Notes: generated by a model from the letters alone, not told the origin. Shown: positions 48,516-57,958, counted from the stretch's first letter. The stretch is 64,000 nt of DNA from Hydrogenophaga sp. RAC07 (GCF_001713375.1 NZ_CP016449.1:2170001-2234000); one strand, 5' to 3'. Numbers and translations: made by a program.

Positions 48516-49265
48516 ATGGAACCACAACTCGCCACTTCGGGCATCGCCCACGTCTGGGCCCAGGGCGACTGGGTCACCCGTTCGGTGGCCATCGTGCTGC
48601 TGGTCATGTCCCTGGCCACCTGGATCATCATCCTGTGGAAGGCGCTGGACCAACGCGCCCAACGCGCACAGGCCAAGGGCGTTGAAGGTTTCTGGCACAG
48701 CGCCGACTTCGCAGAAGGCCTGGACAAGCTGGGCTCGCCAGAAGGCAACCCGTTTCGGGCCGTGGCCCTGGAAGGCCGCGAATCCACACGCCACATCCTG
48801 CACAAGGACGGCCACAACGGTTCGCCGCCGCAGCGCCAGTTGCACGACAGCCTCGACGTGAGCGACTGGGTCGAGCGTTCGTTGCGCAAGAGCGTGGACG
48901 ACCACACCGCACGCGCGCAGAGCGGGCTGTCGGTGCTGGCCTCGGTGGCGTCCACCGCGCCCTTCGTGGGCCTGTTCGGCACGGTCTGGGGCATCTACCA
49001 CGCGCTCTTGAGCATCGGCGCGGCGGGCCAGGTCAGCATCGACCAGGTGGCCGGGCCGATCGGCGAGGCGCTGATCATGACGGCGCTGGGCCTGCTGGTG
49101 GCCATTCCCGCGGTGCTGGGCTACAACGCCCTGGTGCGCGGCAACAAGGGCATCAGCCACCAGCTCAACCGTTTCGCGCACGACCTGCACGCCTACTTCG
49201 TCACCGGCGCCCGCGTCACCGCAGGTGGTGACGGCAAGGTGCTGCCGATGAAGAAAACCCTGTAA
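48516..49265 (+). CDS. exbB: Biopolymer transport protein ExbB
   Basis: The 249-residue MotA/TolQ/ExbB-family protein has three membrane helices. The hallmark pair of helices is ASVASTAPFVGLFGTVWGIYHALLSI and ALIMTALGLLVAIPAVLGYNAL. With ExbD it forms the proton-driven motor of TonB. AGGAG precedes the ATG, 27 bp after tonB, and exbD follows after 9 bp. Confidence 0.95.
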   Translation: MEPQLATSGIAHVWAQGDWVTRSVAIVLLVMSLATWIIILWKALDQRAQRAQAKGVEGFWHSADFAEGLDKLGSPEGNPFRAVALEGRESTRHILHKDGHNGSPPQRQLHDSLDVSDWVERSLRKSVDDHTARAQSGLSVLASVASTAPFVGLFGTVWGIYHALLSIGAAGQVSIDQVAGPIGEALIMTALGLLVAIPAVLGYNALVRGNKGISHQLNRFAHDLHAYFVTGARVTAGGDGKVLPMKKTL

Positions 49266-49274
49266 GGAGCCCCC

Positions 49275-49685
49275 ATGGCCATTGGAACCTCCCAGGACAA
49301 CGACGACATGATGAGCGAGATCAACATGATCCCGTTCATCGACGTGATGCTGGTGCTGCTGATCATCTTCATCATCACGGTGCCGGTGATCAAACACGCA
49401 GTCAACATCGAACTGCCGCAAGCCAGCATGGAGAAGGTGCTGGACAAGCCGGAGAACATCCGCCTCTCGGTGGACGCCGACGGTGTGTACTTCTGGAACG
49501 ACCAGCGCGTGGAAGACGCCGACTTCGCCATCCGCCTGACGGCTGCTGCCGCGCAAGAGCCGCAGCCCGAGCTGCACATCCGCGGCGACAAGGCGGTGCG
49601 CTACGAACGTGTGGCGCAAGCCATGGCCACCGCGCAGCGCAGCGGCGTGCGCAAGATCGGCTTCATCACCGAACCCGCACCATGA
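49275..49685 (+). CDS. exbD: Biopolymer transport protein ExbD
   Basis: This 136-residue single-span protein carries the functional Asp of the proton path in the membrane helix IPFIDVMLVLLIIFIITVPV. The rest is a periplasmic domain. AAGGAG precedes the ATG. Its stop overlaps the hemP ATG, which is open-frame evidence that hemP is translated with it. Confidence 0.95.
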   Translation: MAIGTSQDNDDMMSEINMIPFIDVMLVLLIIFIITVPVIKHAVNIELPQASMEKVLDKPENIRLSVDADGVYFWNDQRVEDADFAIRLTAAAAQEPQPELHIRGDKAVRYERVAQAMATAQRSGVRKIGFITEPAP

Positions 49686-49879
49686 ACACGCAAGCTCGCC
49701 CGGACCCCGAACGGGAAGCTTTCCCGGCGGTGGAAGAAACCGAACCGAAGGAAGGCACTTTTCCGTCCGTGCCCAGCGAGTCGCTGCTGCGCGGCCAGAA
49801 GGCCGTGACGATCAGCCACAACGGATCGATCTACCGCCTGCACGCCACGCGCCAAGGCAAGCTGATCCTGACCAAGTAG
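49682..49879 (+). CDS. hemP: Hemin uptake protein HemP
   Basis: The 65-residue protein ends with the HemP signature SLLRGQKAVTISHNGSIYRL. HemP/HmuP proteins are needed for heme-receptor expression in several proteobacteria. The first 30 residues are acidic and poorly conserved. The ATG overlaps the exbD stop. No heme receptor gene is adjacent, so it may act on a distant hmu locus. Confidence 0.9.
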   Translation: MNTQARPDPEREAFPAVEETEPKEGTFPSVPSESLLRGQKAVTISHNGSIYRLHATRQGKLILTK

Positions 49880-49892
49880 TTTTGAATCGTGG

Positions 49893-49932
49893 GGCGACCT
49901 CGGAGATTTCACCGTCTCCGGGCGTCGTTTTT
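49893..49932 (+). terminator. Probable terminator after hemP
   Basis: CGGAGA pairs with TCTCCG, extended outward by GCGAC/GTCGT with a bulge, and is followed by five T residues. It lies 14 bp past the hemP stop. Confidence 0.55.
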
Positions 49933-49995
49933 GACCAGCCAAGGGGCGTTGTGCCCGGTTAGCCAGGTCTTTTTTCGTTCGCCCCGGTTCAGGGC

Positions 49996-50403
49996 TTACA
50001 GCCCGATGGCGGCAATGCCTGCGCGCGCAATCTGCGCGTCTTCGGTCGACTTCACGCCGCTCACACCCACCGCACCCAGGCACTGGCCGTCTTTCATGAT
50101 CGGCACGCCGCCTTCCAGCATGCCTGAGAGGAACGGAGCGCTCAGGAACGATGTGCGGCCCTGGTTGATCACGTCCTCGTAGACCTTGCTCTCGCGCCGT
50201 CCCATGGCCGCCGTGTGGGCCTTGGCCGGGGCAATGTGCGAGGAGATCGCGGCTGCGCCGTCCAGCCGCTGCAGGCCCAGCAAATGCCCGCCGTCGTCCA
50301 CGATGGCGATCGTGACCGCCCAGTTGTTCTTCAGCGCTTCGGCCTCGGCCGCCGCAGCGATCAGTTTGACGTCGGCGCTTTCCAGCATGGGTTTGTTTTT
50401 CAT
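49996..50403 (-). CDS. GlcG/HbpS-family protein (possible heme-binding or stress protein)
   Basis: The 135-residue protein matches the GlcG/HbpS fold. Landmarks are ADVKLIAAAAEAEALKNNW, VTIAIVDDGGHLLGLQRLDGA and GGVPIMKDGQCLGAVGVSG. Members include heme-binding HbpS of Streptomyces and corrinoid-related PduO-C domains; many are uncharacterised. The start at 50403 has AGGA about 9 bases upstream. It is convergent with the tonB-exbBD-hemP operon, which makes heme binding attractive but unproven. Confidence 0.82.
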   Translation of the reverse strand: MKNKPMLESADVKLIAAAAEAEALKNNWAVTIAIVDDGGHLLGLQRLDGAAAISSHIAPAKAHTAAMGRRESKVYEDVINQGRTSFLSAPFLSGMLEGGVPIMKDGQCLGAVGVSGVKSTEDAQIARAGIAAIGL

Positions 50404-50653
50404 GAACTTAAGTCCTGTTGGGGTGTCAGAGAAAGGTTGCAAGTCGGGATTGAGACGATCCGCGTGCCCAGGGCGAACGATACCGCGACCATTGAGGGTC
50501 ATGAGGTCACAAGTGACCTTACCAAAATTGCGGTTTCTGGCCCCCTGTGTGCCGGGCAGGGCATCACCCTACAATGCATTTCCACCGGTCGGGTGCCATT
50601 CCGGCGCCCGGGTACCGGCCCCCACGTGTCAGATGATGAAGGAGATCACCACC

Positions 50654-51349
50654 ATGACCGATCAAGTCCACACCAGCGGCCGCTTCGGCACCGCGGTATC
50701 GAGCGATGCGCAGCGCAACAAAGTCATGCGCAACACCTACTGGCTGCTGGCCCTGTCCATGCTGCCGACCGTACTGGGCGCCTGGATCGGCGTGCAGACC
50801 GGCATCACGGCCGCGCTCACGGGTGGCATCGGACTGATCGTCTTTCTGGGCGGCGCCTTCGGCTTCATGTACGCCATCGAGAAGACCAAGAACTCCGCCG
50901 CCGGCGTGCCGGTGCTGCTGGGCTTCACCTTCTTCATGGGCCTGATGCTCTCGCGCCTGCTGGCCTCGGTGCTTGGCTTCAGCAACGGCTCCAGCCTGAT
51001 CATGACGGCCTTCGGCGGCACCGCCGGCGTGTTCTTCGTCATGGCGAACCTGTCGACCGTGATCAAGCGCGACATCTCGGGCATGGGCAAGTGGCTCTTC
51101 GTGGGCGCCCTGGCCATCATGATCGGCGCGATCATCAACGTGTTCGTGGGCAGCCCGGCCGCCATGGCCGCCATTGCCACCCTGGCCATCGTGGTGTTCA
51201 GCATGTACCTGCTGTACGACCTGAAGCGCATCGTGGACGGCGGCGAGACCAACTACATCACCGCCACCCTGGGCCTGTACCTGAGCGTCTTCAACATCTT
51301 CCAGAGCCTGTTGATGCTGTTGGGCATGTTCGGCGGCGACCGCGAATAA
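50654..51349 (+). CDS. Bax inhibitor-1 / YccA family membrane protein
   Basis: The 231-residue protein has seven predicted helices and the BI-1 ending DLKRIVDGGETNYITATLGLYLSVFNIF. Bacterial BI-1 proteins include the calcium-leak channel BsYetJ and the FtsH-modulating YccA. GGAG lies about 9 bases before the ATG; longer frames run into the divergent GlcG region and are rejected. A good terminator follows. Confidence 0.93.
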   Translation: MTDQVHTSGRFGTAVSSDAQRNKVMRNTYWLLALSMLPTVLGAWIGVQTGITAALTGGIGLIVFLGGAFGFMYAIEKTKNSAAGVPVLLGFTFFMGLMLSRLLASVLGFSNGSSLIMTAFGGTAGVFFVMANLSTVIKRDISGMGKWLFVGALAIMIGAIINVFVGSPAAMAAIATLAIVVFSMYLLYDLKRIVDGGETNYITATLGLYLSVFNIFQSLLMLLGMFGGDRE

Positions 51350-51369
51350 GCGGCTTCGCGAGCTCCACG

Positions 51370-51395
51370 AAAAAAGGACCTTCGGGTCCTTTTTT
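51370..51395 (+). terminator. Terminator after the BI-1 family gene
   Basis: AAAAAAGGACC and GGGTCCTTTTTT form a tight hairpin with a 3-base loop, 20 bp past the stop. Confidence 0.92.
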
Positions 51396-51478
51396 CATGT
51401 CGGTACTTTTCCCTGGCCAAACAGGTGTCAAGTTCCTGATTCAAAAGCCGAAACAACAGGGAACCCACACCGACGACC

Positions 51479-51832
51479 ATGCGACACACCGCCCTCTCCG
51501 CCTGCCTTCTTGGTGCCGCCAGCCTGCTGGCGGGTTGCGATGCGCTCGGCATCGAGAGCGCCGTCGACGTCGCGGCCAAGAAGGAAGCCGAAGGCAAGGC
51601 CATCGGCAGCGCCTGCCGCCACGCGGTGCGCAGCATCGAGGACTGTTTCGGCGGCTACCCGCGCGCGGGCAAGGCCGCCGTGTTCGCCGGCTGGAAAGAG
51701 ATGGACGAGTACATGCGCGAGAACGCCATCGTGGGCATGCCGGCCGAGCCCGCGCCGGCGGGTGCGGCCCCTGCGGCCAGCCCGACTGCCCCCGACGGCG
51801 ACAAGGCCGCCAGCGCCTCGCGCAACTCCTGA
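51479..51832 (+). CDS. Small lipoprotein, function unknown
   Basis: The 117-residue protein has a lipoprotein signal with lipobox LLAGC (Cys at about residue 20). A charged helical middle (VDVAAKKEAEGKAIGSACRHAV) contains two more Cys (SACRHAVRSIEDCFGGYP) that could form a disulfide. The tail is Ala/Pro-rich. I do not recognise the family. It stands alone, convergent with rlmD. Confidence 0.75.
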   Translation: MRHTALSACLLGAASLLAGCDALGIESAVDVAAKKEAEGKAIGSACRHAVRSIEDCFGGYPRAGKAAVFAGWKEMDEYMRENAIVGMPAEPAPAGAAPAASPTAPDGDKAASASRNS

Positions 51833-51850
51833 TCCGCCGCCCCGCCCGGT

Positions 51851-53332
51851 TTACTCCGGCGTCGGGTCCTCGCCCGGCACGCGGGTGGGATCGAGTTCGA
51901 ACACCGCCATGCTTTCCACGTGCGCCGTGTGCGCGAACATGTTGACCACGCCCGCCGCCACGCAGCGGTAGCCCGCCTGGTGCACCAGCAAACCCGCGTC
52001 GCGCGCCAGCGTGGCGGGATTGCAGCTCACATACACAATGCGCTGCGGCGGCGTCCAGCCACCGCGCTGGGCCGGGTTCTGGTGCAGATCCGCCAAGGCC
52101 TTGGCCAGCGCAAAAGCGCCTTCGCGCGGTGGGTCCACCAGCCATTTCTGCGCCGTGCCGTCGGACACCAGCAGGCCCGGCGTCATCTCGAACAGGTTGC
52201 GCGCGGCAAAGGCCGTGGGCGCCAGCGGGCGGTCGCGGCCGGCCTGGTTGAGCGCGAGGTTGTCGCGCGAGCGCGCCACCAGGGTCTCGCTGCCTTCAAT
52301 GCCCAGCACCTCGCCCGCCGTGGTGGCAATGGGCAGGGTGAAGTTGCCCAGGCCACAGAACCAGTCGATCACGCGCTCGTCCTTCTTCGCATCCAGCAGG
52401 CGCAGGGCCCGCGTGACCAGCACCCGGTTGATGGCGGGATTGACCTGGGTGAAGTCGGTTGGCTTGAACGGCATGGTGATGCCGAACTCGGGCAAGGCGT
52501 AAGACAGCTGCGGACCATCGGTGTCGAGCAGCTTGACCGTGTCCGGCCCCTTGGCCTGCAACCACCACTGCACGCCGTGCTGCTGCGCGAACGCACGCAG
52601 GCGGCTGATGTCGTCGTCGCTCAGCGGCTCCAGGTGGCGCAGCACCATGGCCGTCACCGAGTCGCCACAGGCCAGCTCGATCTGCGGGCAGGTTTCGCGC
52701 GCGTCCATGCCGAAAATGAGTTCGCGCAGCGGCATGAGCATTTCGCTGACGTGTGGCGGCAGCACCGGGCAGACCCGCATGTCGGCCACGTACCGGCTCT
52801 TGCGCTCGTGAAAACCGATCAGCACCTCGCCTTTTTTGTGCACATGGCGCACCGACAGGCGCGCGCGGTAGCGGTAGCCCCAGGCCGGCCCTTCGATCGG
52901 GCGCAGCATCATCTCGGCGCGCACCTTGCCCAGGTGCCAGAGGTTGTCTTCGAGCACCCGCTGCTTCACGGCCACCTGGGCCGATTCGTGCAGGTGCTGC
53001 ATCTTGCAGCCGCCACAGGCGCCGGCGTGCAGGCCGAAATGCGGGCAGCCGGGGCGCACCCGTTGGGACGACTCGTGATGCACCGCCGTCACCACACCGG
53101 CTTCCCAGTTGTTCTTCTTGCGGTGCACGTTGACGCTGACCTGCTCGAACGGCAGTGCGCCTTCAATGAAGACCACCTTGCCATCGGGCCGGCGGGCGAT
53201 GCCCTGGGCATCGATGTCGAGGGATTCCACCGCGAGCCAGCCGTCGGGCAGAGGGCTCTCGGGCGCGTCGTGGGCCGCGGCGTTGGCGGTGGTGAGGAGG
53301 CTGTTTACGTGAAGGGTGGCTGCGGTTGTCAT
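51851..53332 (-). CDS. rlmD: 23S rRNA (uracil-5-)-methyltransferase RlmD
   Basis: The 493-residue enzyme makes m5U1939 of 23S rRNA from S-adenosylmethionine. An N-terminal TRAM-like domain is followed by the four [4Fe-4S] Cys ligands C96, C106, C109 and C188. The methyltransferase domain has [12 protein letters not shown] (323-334), GIEGSE and the catalytic nucleophile C437 in [12 protein letters not shown]. The length is slightly long through an N-terminal extension of about 30 residues. It is the last gene on the minus strand downstream of the surE-pcm-nlpD group. Confidence 0.94.
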   Translation of the reverse strand: MTTAATLHVNSLLTTANAAAHDAPESPLPDGWLAVESLDIDAQGIARRPDGKVVFIEGALPFEQVSVNVHRKKNNWEAGVVTAVHHESSQRVRPGCPHFGLHAGACGGCKMQHLHESAQVAVKQRVLEDNLWHLGKVRAEMMLRPIEGPAWGYRYRARLSVRHVHKKGEVLIGFHERKSRYVADMRVCPVLPPHVSEMLMPLRELIFGMDARETCPQIELACGDSVTAMVLRHLEPLSDDDISRLRAFAQQHGVQWWLQAKGPDTVKLLDTDGPQLSYALPEFGITMPFKPTDFTQVNPAINRVLVTRALRLLDAKKDERVIDWFCGLGNFTLPIATTAGEVLGIEGSETLVARSRDNLALNQAGRDRPLAPTAFAARNLFEMTPGLLVSDGTAQKWLVDPPREGAFALAKALADLHQNPAQRGGWTPPQRIVYVSCNPATLARDAGLLVHQAGYRCVAAGVVNMFAHTAHVESMAVFELDPTRVPGEDPTPE

Positions 53333-53384
53333 GCTCCGATTGTCTCAGGCCGCGTTTCGCCGCCGGGCCGCCACTAGGCGAAAC

Positions 53385-53432
53385 AGCCCCCATGGGGGGC
53401 AGCGACCCGCGAAGCGGTGGAGCGTGGGGGCT
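53385..53432. repeat. GC-rich palindromic repeat (comamonad type)
   Basis: Two inverted GC motifs lie here: AGCCCCCATGGGGGGC, and CGACCCGCGAAGCGG followed by GTGGGGGCT. On the minus strand it reads AGCCCCCACGCTCCACC..., which resembles a dispersed intergenic repeat I recall from Acidovorax/Hydrogenophaga-type genomes. It fills most of the gap between rlmD and the exonuclease gene. The family assignment is from memory. Confidence 0.5.
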
Positions 53433-53438
53433 CTGCTC

Positions 53439-54224
53439 TCAGGCCCAGGCCTTGAGATATTCGCCCCAGTGAGCCTCTTCAGGCGCCAGATTGCCCAGCG
53501 TCTCCTTCACCATCACGATCTCCTGTTCGTACTCGGCTTCGGTCAGGCCGCCGCGCATCTTCTGGAAACGGCAGTACACGAGGTAGGTGTTCATCACGTC
53601 GGTCTCGCAGTAGCGCCGGATGTCCTCGGTCTGCCCGGCAAGGTACTGCGCATACACCTGCGAACCGTCCATGCCGAGCTTGCCGGGAAAGCCGCAGAGC
53701 TTGGCCATAGCGTCCAGCGGCGCGTTGTTCTTGGGCGAGTACATGGCCAGCAGGTCCATCAGATCCAAGTGGCGCATGTGGTAGCGGCTGATGTAGTTGT
53801 TCCACTTGAACTCGCGGTCGTCTTCGCCGAGGTCCCAGTACTTGCTGGCCTCCACGCCATGGCGCAGGCCGCGGTAGTGCAGCACCGGCAGATCAAACCC
53901 GCCGCCATTCCAGCTCACCAGTTGCGGCGTGTGTTTCTCCACCGCTTGAAAGAAGGTCTGCACCACCTTGCCTTCGCTCTGGCCGTCGCGGTCCACAAAG
54001 GAGTGGATGCGCAGGCCCTCGGCGTTGCGGAACACACAGCTGATGACCAGCACGCGCTGCAGGTGCAGCGGCATGAAGTCGCTCTGGCCTTTGTCCTTGC
54101 GTTCGGCCAGCCAGGCCGCGTACACCTGCTCGTCGCTGTGGTCGGCCGGCGCACCACGCAAGGCGCGCAGGCCATCGACGTCGGGAATGGACTCGATGTC
54201 GAAAACGAGCACCGGCCAGGCCAT
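53439..54224 (-). CDS. Predicted 3'-5' exonuclease (PolB-like, DNA_pol_B_exo2)
   Basis: The 261-residue stand-alone exonuclease domain is related to the proofreading domain of family-B polymerases. The acidic catalytic residues are in VFDIESIP (DxE), WNGGGFDLPVLH (Asp) and the late DIRRYCETDVMNTYL (YxxxD type). It has no polymerase domain. It starts 12 bp after the nlpD stop on the same strand and occupies the position where rpoS is commonly found. Its role in DNA or RNA metabolism is not established. Confidence 0.9.
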   Translation of the reverse strand: MAWPVLVFDIESIPDVDGLRALRGAPADHSDEQVYAAWLAERKDKGQSDFMPLHLQRVLVISCVFRNAEGLRIHSFVDRDGQSEGKVVQTFFQAVEKHTPQLVSWNGGGFDLPVLHYRGLRHGVEASKYWDLGEDDREFKWNNYISRYHMRHLDLMDLLAMYSPKNNAPLDAMAKLCGFPGKLGMDGSQVYAQYLAGQTEDIRRYCETDVMNTYLVYCRFQKMRGGLTEAEYEQEIVMVKETLGNLAPEEAHWGEYLKAWA

Positions 54225-54236
54225 GGTGGCCCTGGC

Positions 54237-55130
54237 TCAGCGTTTGGGCAGATAACCGATCGGATCGACCGGTTTGCCCAGGCGGCGCACCTCGAAATGC
54301 AACTTCACGCGGTCGGTGTCGCTGCTGCCCATCTCGGCGATCTTCTGGCCCTGGCGCACGGCCTGGTCTTCGCGCACCAGCAAAGCCTGGTTGTGCGCGT
54401 AAGCCGTGAGGTAGGTGTTGTTGTGCTTCAAGATGATGAGGTTGCCGTAGCCCCGCAGACCGGCTCCGGCGTACACCACCCGGCCGTCAGCGGCGGCCAC
54501 CACCGGGTCACCGATCTTGCCGGCGATCGACACACCCTTGTTCGTCGCCTCATCGAAGTTGGACACCACCGTGCCCTGGGCCGGCCACACGAAATTGAGT
54601 TCGTCCGCACCTGCCGAGGCGGGTGCAGGTGCGGGGGCCGGGGCGGGAATGGGCGCGGCGGCGGGCGCCACGGGCGCGGTGTCGGTGAGCGGACGCGACA
54701 CCACACCGGCCGGGTTGACCGGCGTGCTGGCCACACCGGTGGCGGGTGCTGGCTGGGCCACGATCGGTGCCGGCGGTTGCACACGCAGCACCTGGCCGAC
54801 TTCGATGGCATTGGCATTGGCCAGGCTGTTCCAGGCCTGGAGATCGCGCCAGTTCTGGCCGCTGTCCAGCGCAATGCGGTAGAGCGTGTCGCCGGGTTTC
54901 ACGGTGTAGTAGCCAGGTTTGCCGGCATTTTCGGCACCAGGCAGCACCACGGCAGCCGGGGGACGGGCCAAACCCCGGTCTTCCACCGGCGCGGGGCCGG
55001 ACACGCGGCGGGTCGAACAGCCGGCCGTGACCAGCACAACCGCGGCAACAGCGGCCACGGCAGCCACCTGCCATGGAGAACGGCGCTGTTCGCGGGGCAC
55101 GGTCGGTGCCAGGGGAAAACGCATGGACAT
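54237..55130 (-). CDS. nlpD: NlpD-like LysM/LytM lipoprotein, catalytically degenerate
   Basis: The 297-residue lipoprotein has lipobox VTAGC (C38), a LysM peptidoglycan-binding domain (74-117, YYTVKPGDTLYRIALDSG), a Pro/Ala linker and a C-terminal M23/LytM domain (about 185-295). The zinc site is broken: the HxxxD motif is replaced in TNKGVSIAGK, and the HxH motif reads KLHFEVR. Such NlpD/EnvC proteins activate cell-wall amidases during division instead of cutting peptidoglycan. GGGAG precedes the ATG at 55130. It follows pcm beyond a terminator-like hairpin. Confidence 0.92.
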   Translation of the reverse strand: MSMRFPLAPTVPREQRRSPWQVAAVAAVAAVVLVTAGCSTRRVSGPAPVEDRGLARPPAAVVLPGAENAGKPGYYTVKPGDTLYRIALDSGQNWRDLQAWNSLANANAIEVGQVLRVQPPAPIVAQPAPATGVASTPVNPAGVVSRPLTDTAPVAPAAAPIPAPAPAPAPASAGADELNFVWPAQGTVVSNFDEATNKGVSIAGKIGDPVVAAADGRVVYAGAGLRGYGNLIILKHNNTYLTAYAHNQALLVREDQAVRQGQKIAEMGSSDTDRVKLHFEVRRLGKPVDPIGYLPKR

Positions 55131-55180
55131 GAAAACTCCCAACCTGTGAACGGAGCAAGCCTGGGGGCGGCTCCGGTATG

Positions 55181-55210
55181 AAAAACGCCCCGCTGCCAAC
55201 GGCAGGGGGA
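55181..55210 (-). terminator. Terminator between pcm and nlpD
   Basis: On the minus strand CCCCTGCC and GGCAGCGGGG form an imperfect stem with a 3-base loop, then CG and five T residues. It lies 4 bp past the pcm stop. nlpD then needs read-through or a promoter within the 51 bp left. Confidence 0.7.
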
Positions 55211-55213
55211 AAC

Positions 55214-56041
55214 TCATGCGATGCCCGATTTTAGAGGCACAAAAAACACGGCCTCCAGCTCGGTGCGAACGGTGCCGGTGGCGGTTTTGTCCACCACCAC
55301 CAGGTTTTGTTTGCCCGCCGCGGTGACCGCCGGCGCCACCAGGCGGCCACCCACGGCCAGCTGGTCGATCCAGGCCTGGGGAATGTCGTTGCCCCCGGCG
55401 GCGGCAATGATGGCGGCATAAGGAGCCCCCTTGGCGTACCCGAGCATGCCGTCGCCGAACAACAGGTGCAGATTGGAGATGCGGAAGGCGCGAAGGTTCT
55501 CGCGCGCTTTTTCGTGCAGGCCGCGCAGGCGTTCGATGCTGTAGACCTCGCGCGCCACATGGGCCAGCACCGCCGCCTGGTAGCCGCAGCCGGTGCCGAT
55601 TTCCAGCACACGGCCCAGTTTGCCGGTGTGACCGGCACACAGCAGCTCGATCATGCGGGCCACGACGCCGGGCTTGGAAATGGTCTGCCCCAGGCCGATC
55701 GGCAAGCTGGTGTCCTCGTAGGCCTGGTTGACCAGCGCGGTGTCGACAAACCGGTGCCGCTCCACCGCCTGCAAGGCCGCAAGCACGCCGGCGTGGCTCA
55801 CGCCCTGCGCCTGGATCTTGCGCACCATGGCCGCACGCACCGCCACAGAGTCCATGCCCACGCCACTGGGCACCACCGACCGCACCGGGGGGGCGGTTTT
55901 GATGGCCGGGCGCGGCGCGGGTTTGACGTTGGCCAGCGCAGGCTGTGAAACACGCGCAACCGACGGGCGAACGCTGGGCGGCTGAGGTGCGGCCGGCAGC
56001 CGGGCCGGGAACGTGGGACGGGCTTTGCCGCCGTCCTTCAA
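55214..56041 (-). CDS. pcm: Protein-L-isoaspartate O-methyltransferase
   Basis: The 275-residue enzyme repairs isoaspartyl residues in aged proteins using S-adenosylmethionine. The methyltransferase motif I is [17 protein letters not shown] and the family signature region is [12 protein letters not shown]. An N-terminal extension of about 60 residues, rich in Pro/Arg/Ala, precedes the domain. The start is taken as TTG at 56041, which overlaps the surE stop as TTGA and has GGGGGAG 7 bases upstream. An internal ATG (before [10 protein letters not shown]) would remove the extension. Confidence 0.9.
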   Translation of the reverse strand: MKDGGKARPTFPARLPAAPQPPSVRPSVARVSQPALANVKPAPRPAIKTAPPVRSVVPSGVGMDSVAVRAAMVRKIQAQGVSHAGVLAALQAVERHRFVDTALVNQAYEDTSLPIGLGQTISKPGVVARMIELLCAGHTGKLGRVLEIGTGCGYQAAVLAHVAREVYSIERLRGLHEKARENLRAFRISNLHLLFGDGMLGYAKGAPYAAIIAAAGGNDIPQAWIDQLAVGGRLVAPAVTAAGKQNLVVVDKTATGTVRTELEAVFFVPLKSGIA

Positions 56042-56841
56042 GAGCCTGCTCCCCCGGCAACCACCGCCTCGGGCGGCGCCGACAGGCTGGCGGCTGTGGG
56101 TGCCCAGTAGGCCAGGCGCTCGTGGTCGGTGAGGTCGACCTTCAGCGGCGTGATGGTGGCGTAACCCTGCACGGCGGCATGGAAATCGGTGCCGTCCGCA
56201 TCGTCCTTGGCCTTGCCGGCGCTGCCGATCCAATACATGGTGTCGCCGCGCGGGTTGGTCTGCGAAATCACCTGCTCGGCCGCGTGGCGCCGGCCCAGGC
56301 GCGCGACCTTGAAGCCCTTGATGGCGGCGATGGGTCGGTTGGGGATGTTCACGTTGAGCAGCCAGGGCTCCACCGGCGCGCCGTTCTCCAGCGAGGGCAG
56401 CAGCTGCGCCACCAGGCGCGCAGCCATCTGGCCCGCATCGTCCAGGTGCCCCCAGCCCTTTTCGGTCTGCGAAAACGCAATGGCCGGAATGCCGAAGAGG
56501 TAACCCTCCATGGCAGCGCCCACCGTGCCCGAATAAATGGTGTCGTCGCCCATGTTGGCGCCGTTGTTGATGCCCGAAACCACCAGATCGGGCCGGTAGC
56601 CCAGCAGGCCGGTGAGCGCGATGTGCACGCAATCGGCCGGCGTGCCGTTGACGTAGCGGAAACCGTTGTGCGCAGTGTGCACATACAGCGGGGAATGCAG
56701 GGTCAGCGCGTTGGATTTGGCACTGTTGTTGTGCTCGGGCGCCACCACCTCCACCTCGGCCAGCCCCTTGAGGGCTTCATACAGCGCCACGAGGCCGGGC
56801 GCCTGGTAACCATCGTCGTTGGAGATGAGAATTTTCATCAA
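56038..56841 (-). CDS. surE: 5'/3'-nucleotidase SurE
   Basis: This 267-residue metal-dependent phosphatase acts on nucleoside 5'- and 3'-monophosphates. The metal-binding D8-D9 pair is in [13 protein letters not shown], and the loop [15 protein letters not shown] and [26 protein letters not shown] are family signatures. It begins the surE-pcm-nlpD group, a stationary-phase survival locus in many proteobacteria. The stop overlaps the pcm start. Confidence 0.96.
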   Translation of the reverse strand: MMKILISNDDGYQAPGLVALYEALKGLAEVEVVAPEHNNSAKSNALTLHSPLYVHTAHNGFRYVNGTPADCVHIALTGLLGYRPDLVVSGINNGANMGDDTIYSGTVGAAMEGYLFGIPAIAFSQTEKGWGHLDDAGQMAARLVAQLLPSLENGAPVEPWLLNVNIPNRPIAAIKGFKVARLGRRHAAEQVISQTNPRGDTMYWIGSAGKAKDDADGTDFHAAVQGYATITPLKVDLTDHERLAYWAPTAASLSAPPEAVVAGGAGS

Positions 56842-56962
56842 GCGATTTTAGGTGGCTTCGCATTGGTCACGCTTGAGACAGACAACGGGCTTACCCGCTG
56901 CAATGGGGGCCTCTGCCCTGCCTATCATGGTCCGACCCACCCCCAACAACCGAGGAGACGGC

Positions 56963-57958
56963 ATGCACGCCTGGCTTTGTGAAAACCCCGTGGGCGTTGA
57001 CGCCCTGACCTGGAAAGAACTGCCCACGCCCGAGCCCAAGGCGGGCGAGGTGCTGATCGAGATCCAGGCCGCCAGCCTGAACTTTCCCGACCTGCTCATC
57101 GTGCAGAACAAGTACCAGATGAAGCCTCCCCTGCCCTTTGTGCCGGGCTCCGAATACGCCGGCGTCGTGCGCGCCGTGGGCGAAGGCGTGAAACACCTGC
57201 AGGTGGGCCAGAGCGTGGCCTGCCTGAGCGGCACCGGTGGTTTCGGCACGCACACCATCGCACCGGCGGCCTTGTGCATGCCGCTGCCGGCCGGTTTCCC
57301 GGCGGTGGACGCCGCCGCCTTCATCATGATCTACGCCACCTCGTGGCACGCGCTCATGGACCGCGCCGCGCTCAAGGCCGGCGAGACCGTGCTGATCCTC
57401 GGCGCGGCCGGCGGCGTGGGCACGGCGGCCATCCAGATCGCCAAGGCTGCGGGTGCGCGCGTGATCGCGGCGGCATCGAGTGACGAGAAGTGCGATCTCT
57501 GCAAACAGCTCGGCGCGGATGCCACCATCAACTACAGCGTGCACACGCCCAAGGAAGGTTTGCGCGACGCCATCAAACAACTCACCGACGGCAAGGGCCC
57601 CGACGTGATCTACGACCCGGTCGGCGGCGATTTCGCCGAGCCCGCGTTCCGCTCCATCGCCTGGCGCGGCCGCTACCTGGTGGTCGGTTTTGCCAGCGGC
57701 CCCATTCCGGCGCTGCCGCTGAACCTCACCCTGCTCAAGGGCGCGAGCATCGTGGGTGTGTTCTGGGGCGACTTCGCGCGCCGCGAGCCCAAGGCCAACG
57801 CCGAGATGATGCAGGCCCTGGCCGTGATGTACGCCAAGGGCCAGGTCAAACCGGTGATCGACCAGACCCTGCCCATGAACGAGCTGCACAAGGCCTACGC
57901 CATCATGGGTTCGCGCTCGGTCAAGGGTAAGCTCGTGATGGTCAACACCCCCACCTGA
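56963..57958 (+). CDS. NADPH:quinone oxidoreductase family protein (MDR superfamily)
   Basis: The 331-residue protein is a zinc-free medium-chain reductase. It has the GroES-like domain (SLNFPDLLIVQNKYQ, FVPGSEYAGVV) and the nucleotide-binding motif LILGAAGGVGTAAIQIAK. QOR-type members reduce quinones or enones with NADPH. GAGGAG precedes the ATG at 56963; an upstream in-frame ATG lies in the surE control region. It is divergent from surE and 16 bp ahead of the kinase gene. Confidence 0.92.
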   Translation: MHAWLCENPVGVDALTWKELPTPEPKAGEVLIEIQAASLNFPDLLIVQNKYQMKPPLPFVPGSEYAGVVRAVGEGVKHLQVGQSVACLSGTGGFGTHTIAPAALCMPLPAGFPAVDAAAFIMIYATSWHALMDRAALKAGETVLILGAAGGVGTAAIQIAKAAGARVIAAASSDEKCDLCKQLGADATINYSVHTPKEGLRDAIKQLTDGKGPDVIYDPVGGDFAEPAFRSIAWRGRYLVVGFASGPIPALPLNLTLLKGASIVGVFWGDFARREPKANAEMMQALAVMYAKGQVKPVIDQTLPMNELHKAYAIMGSRSVKGKLVMVNTPT

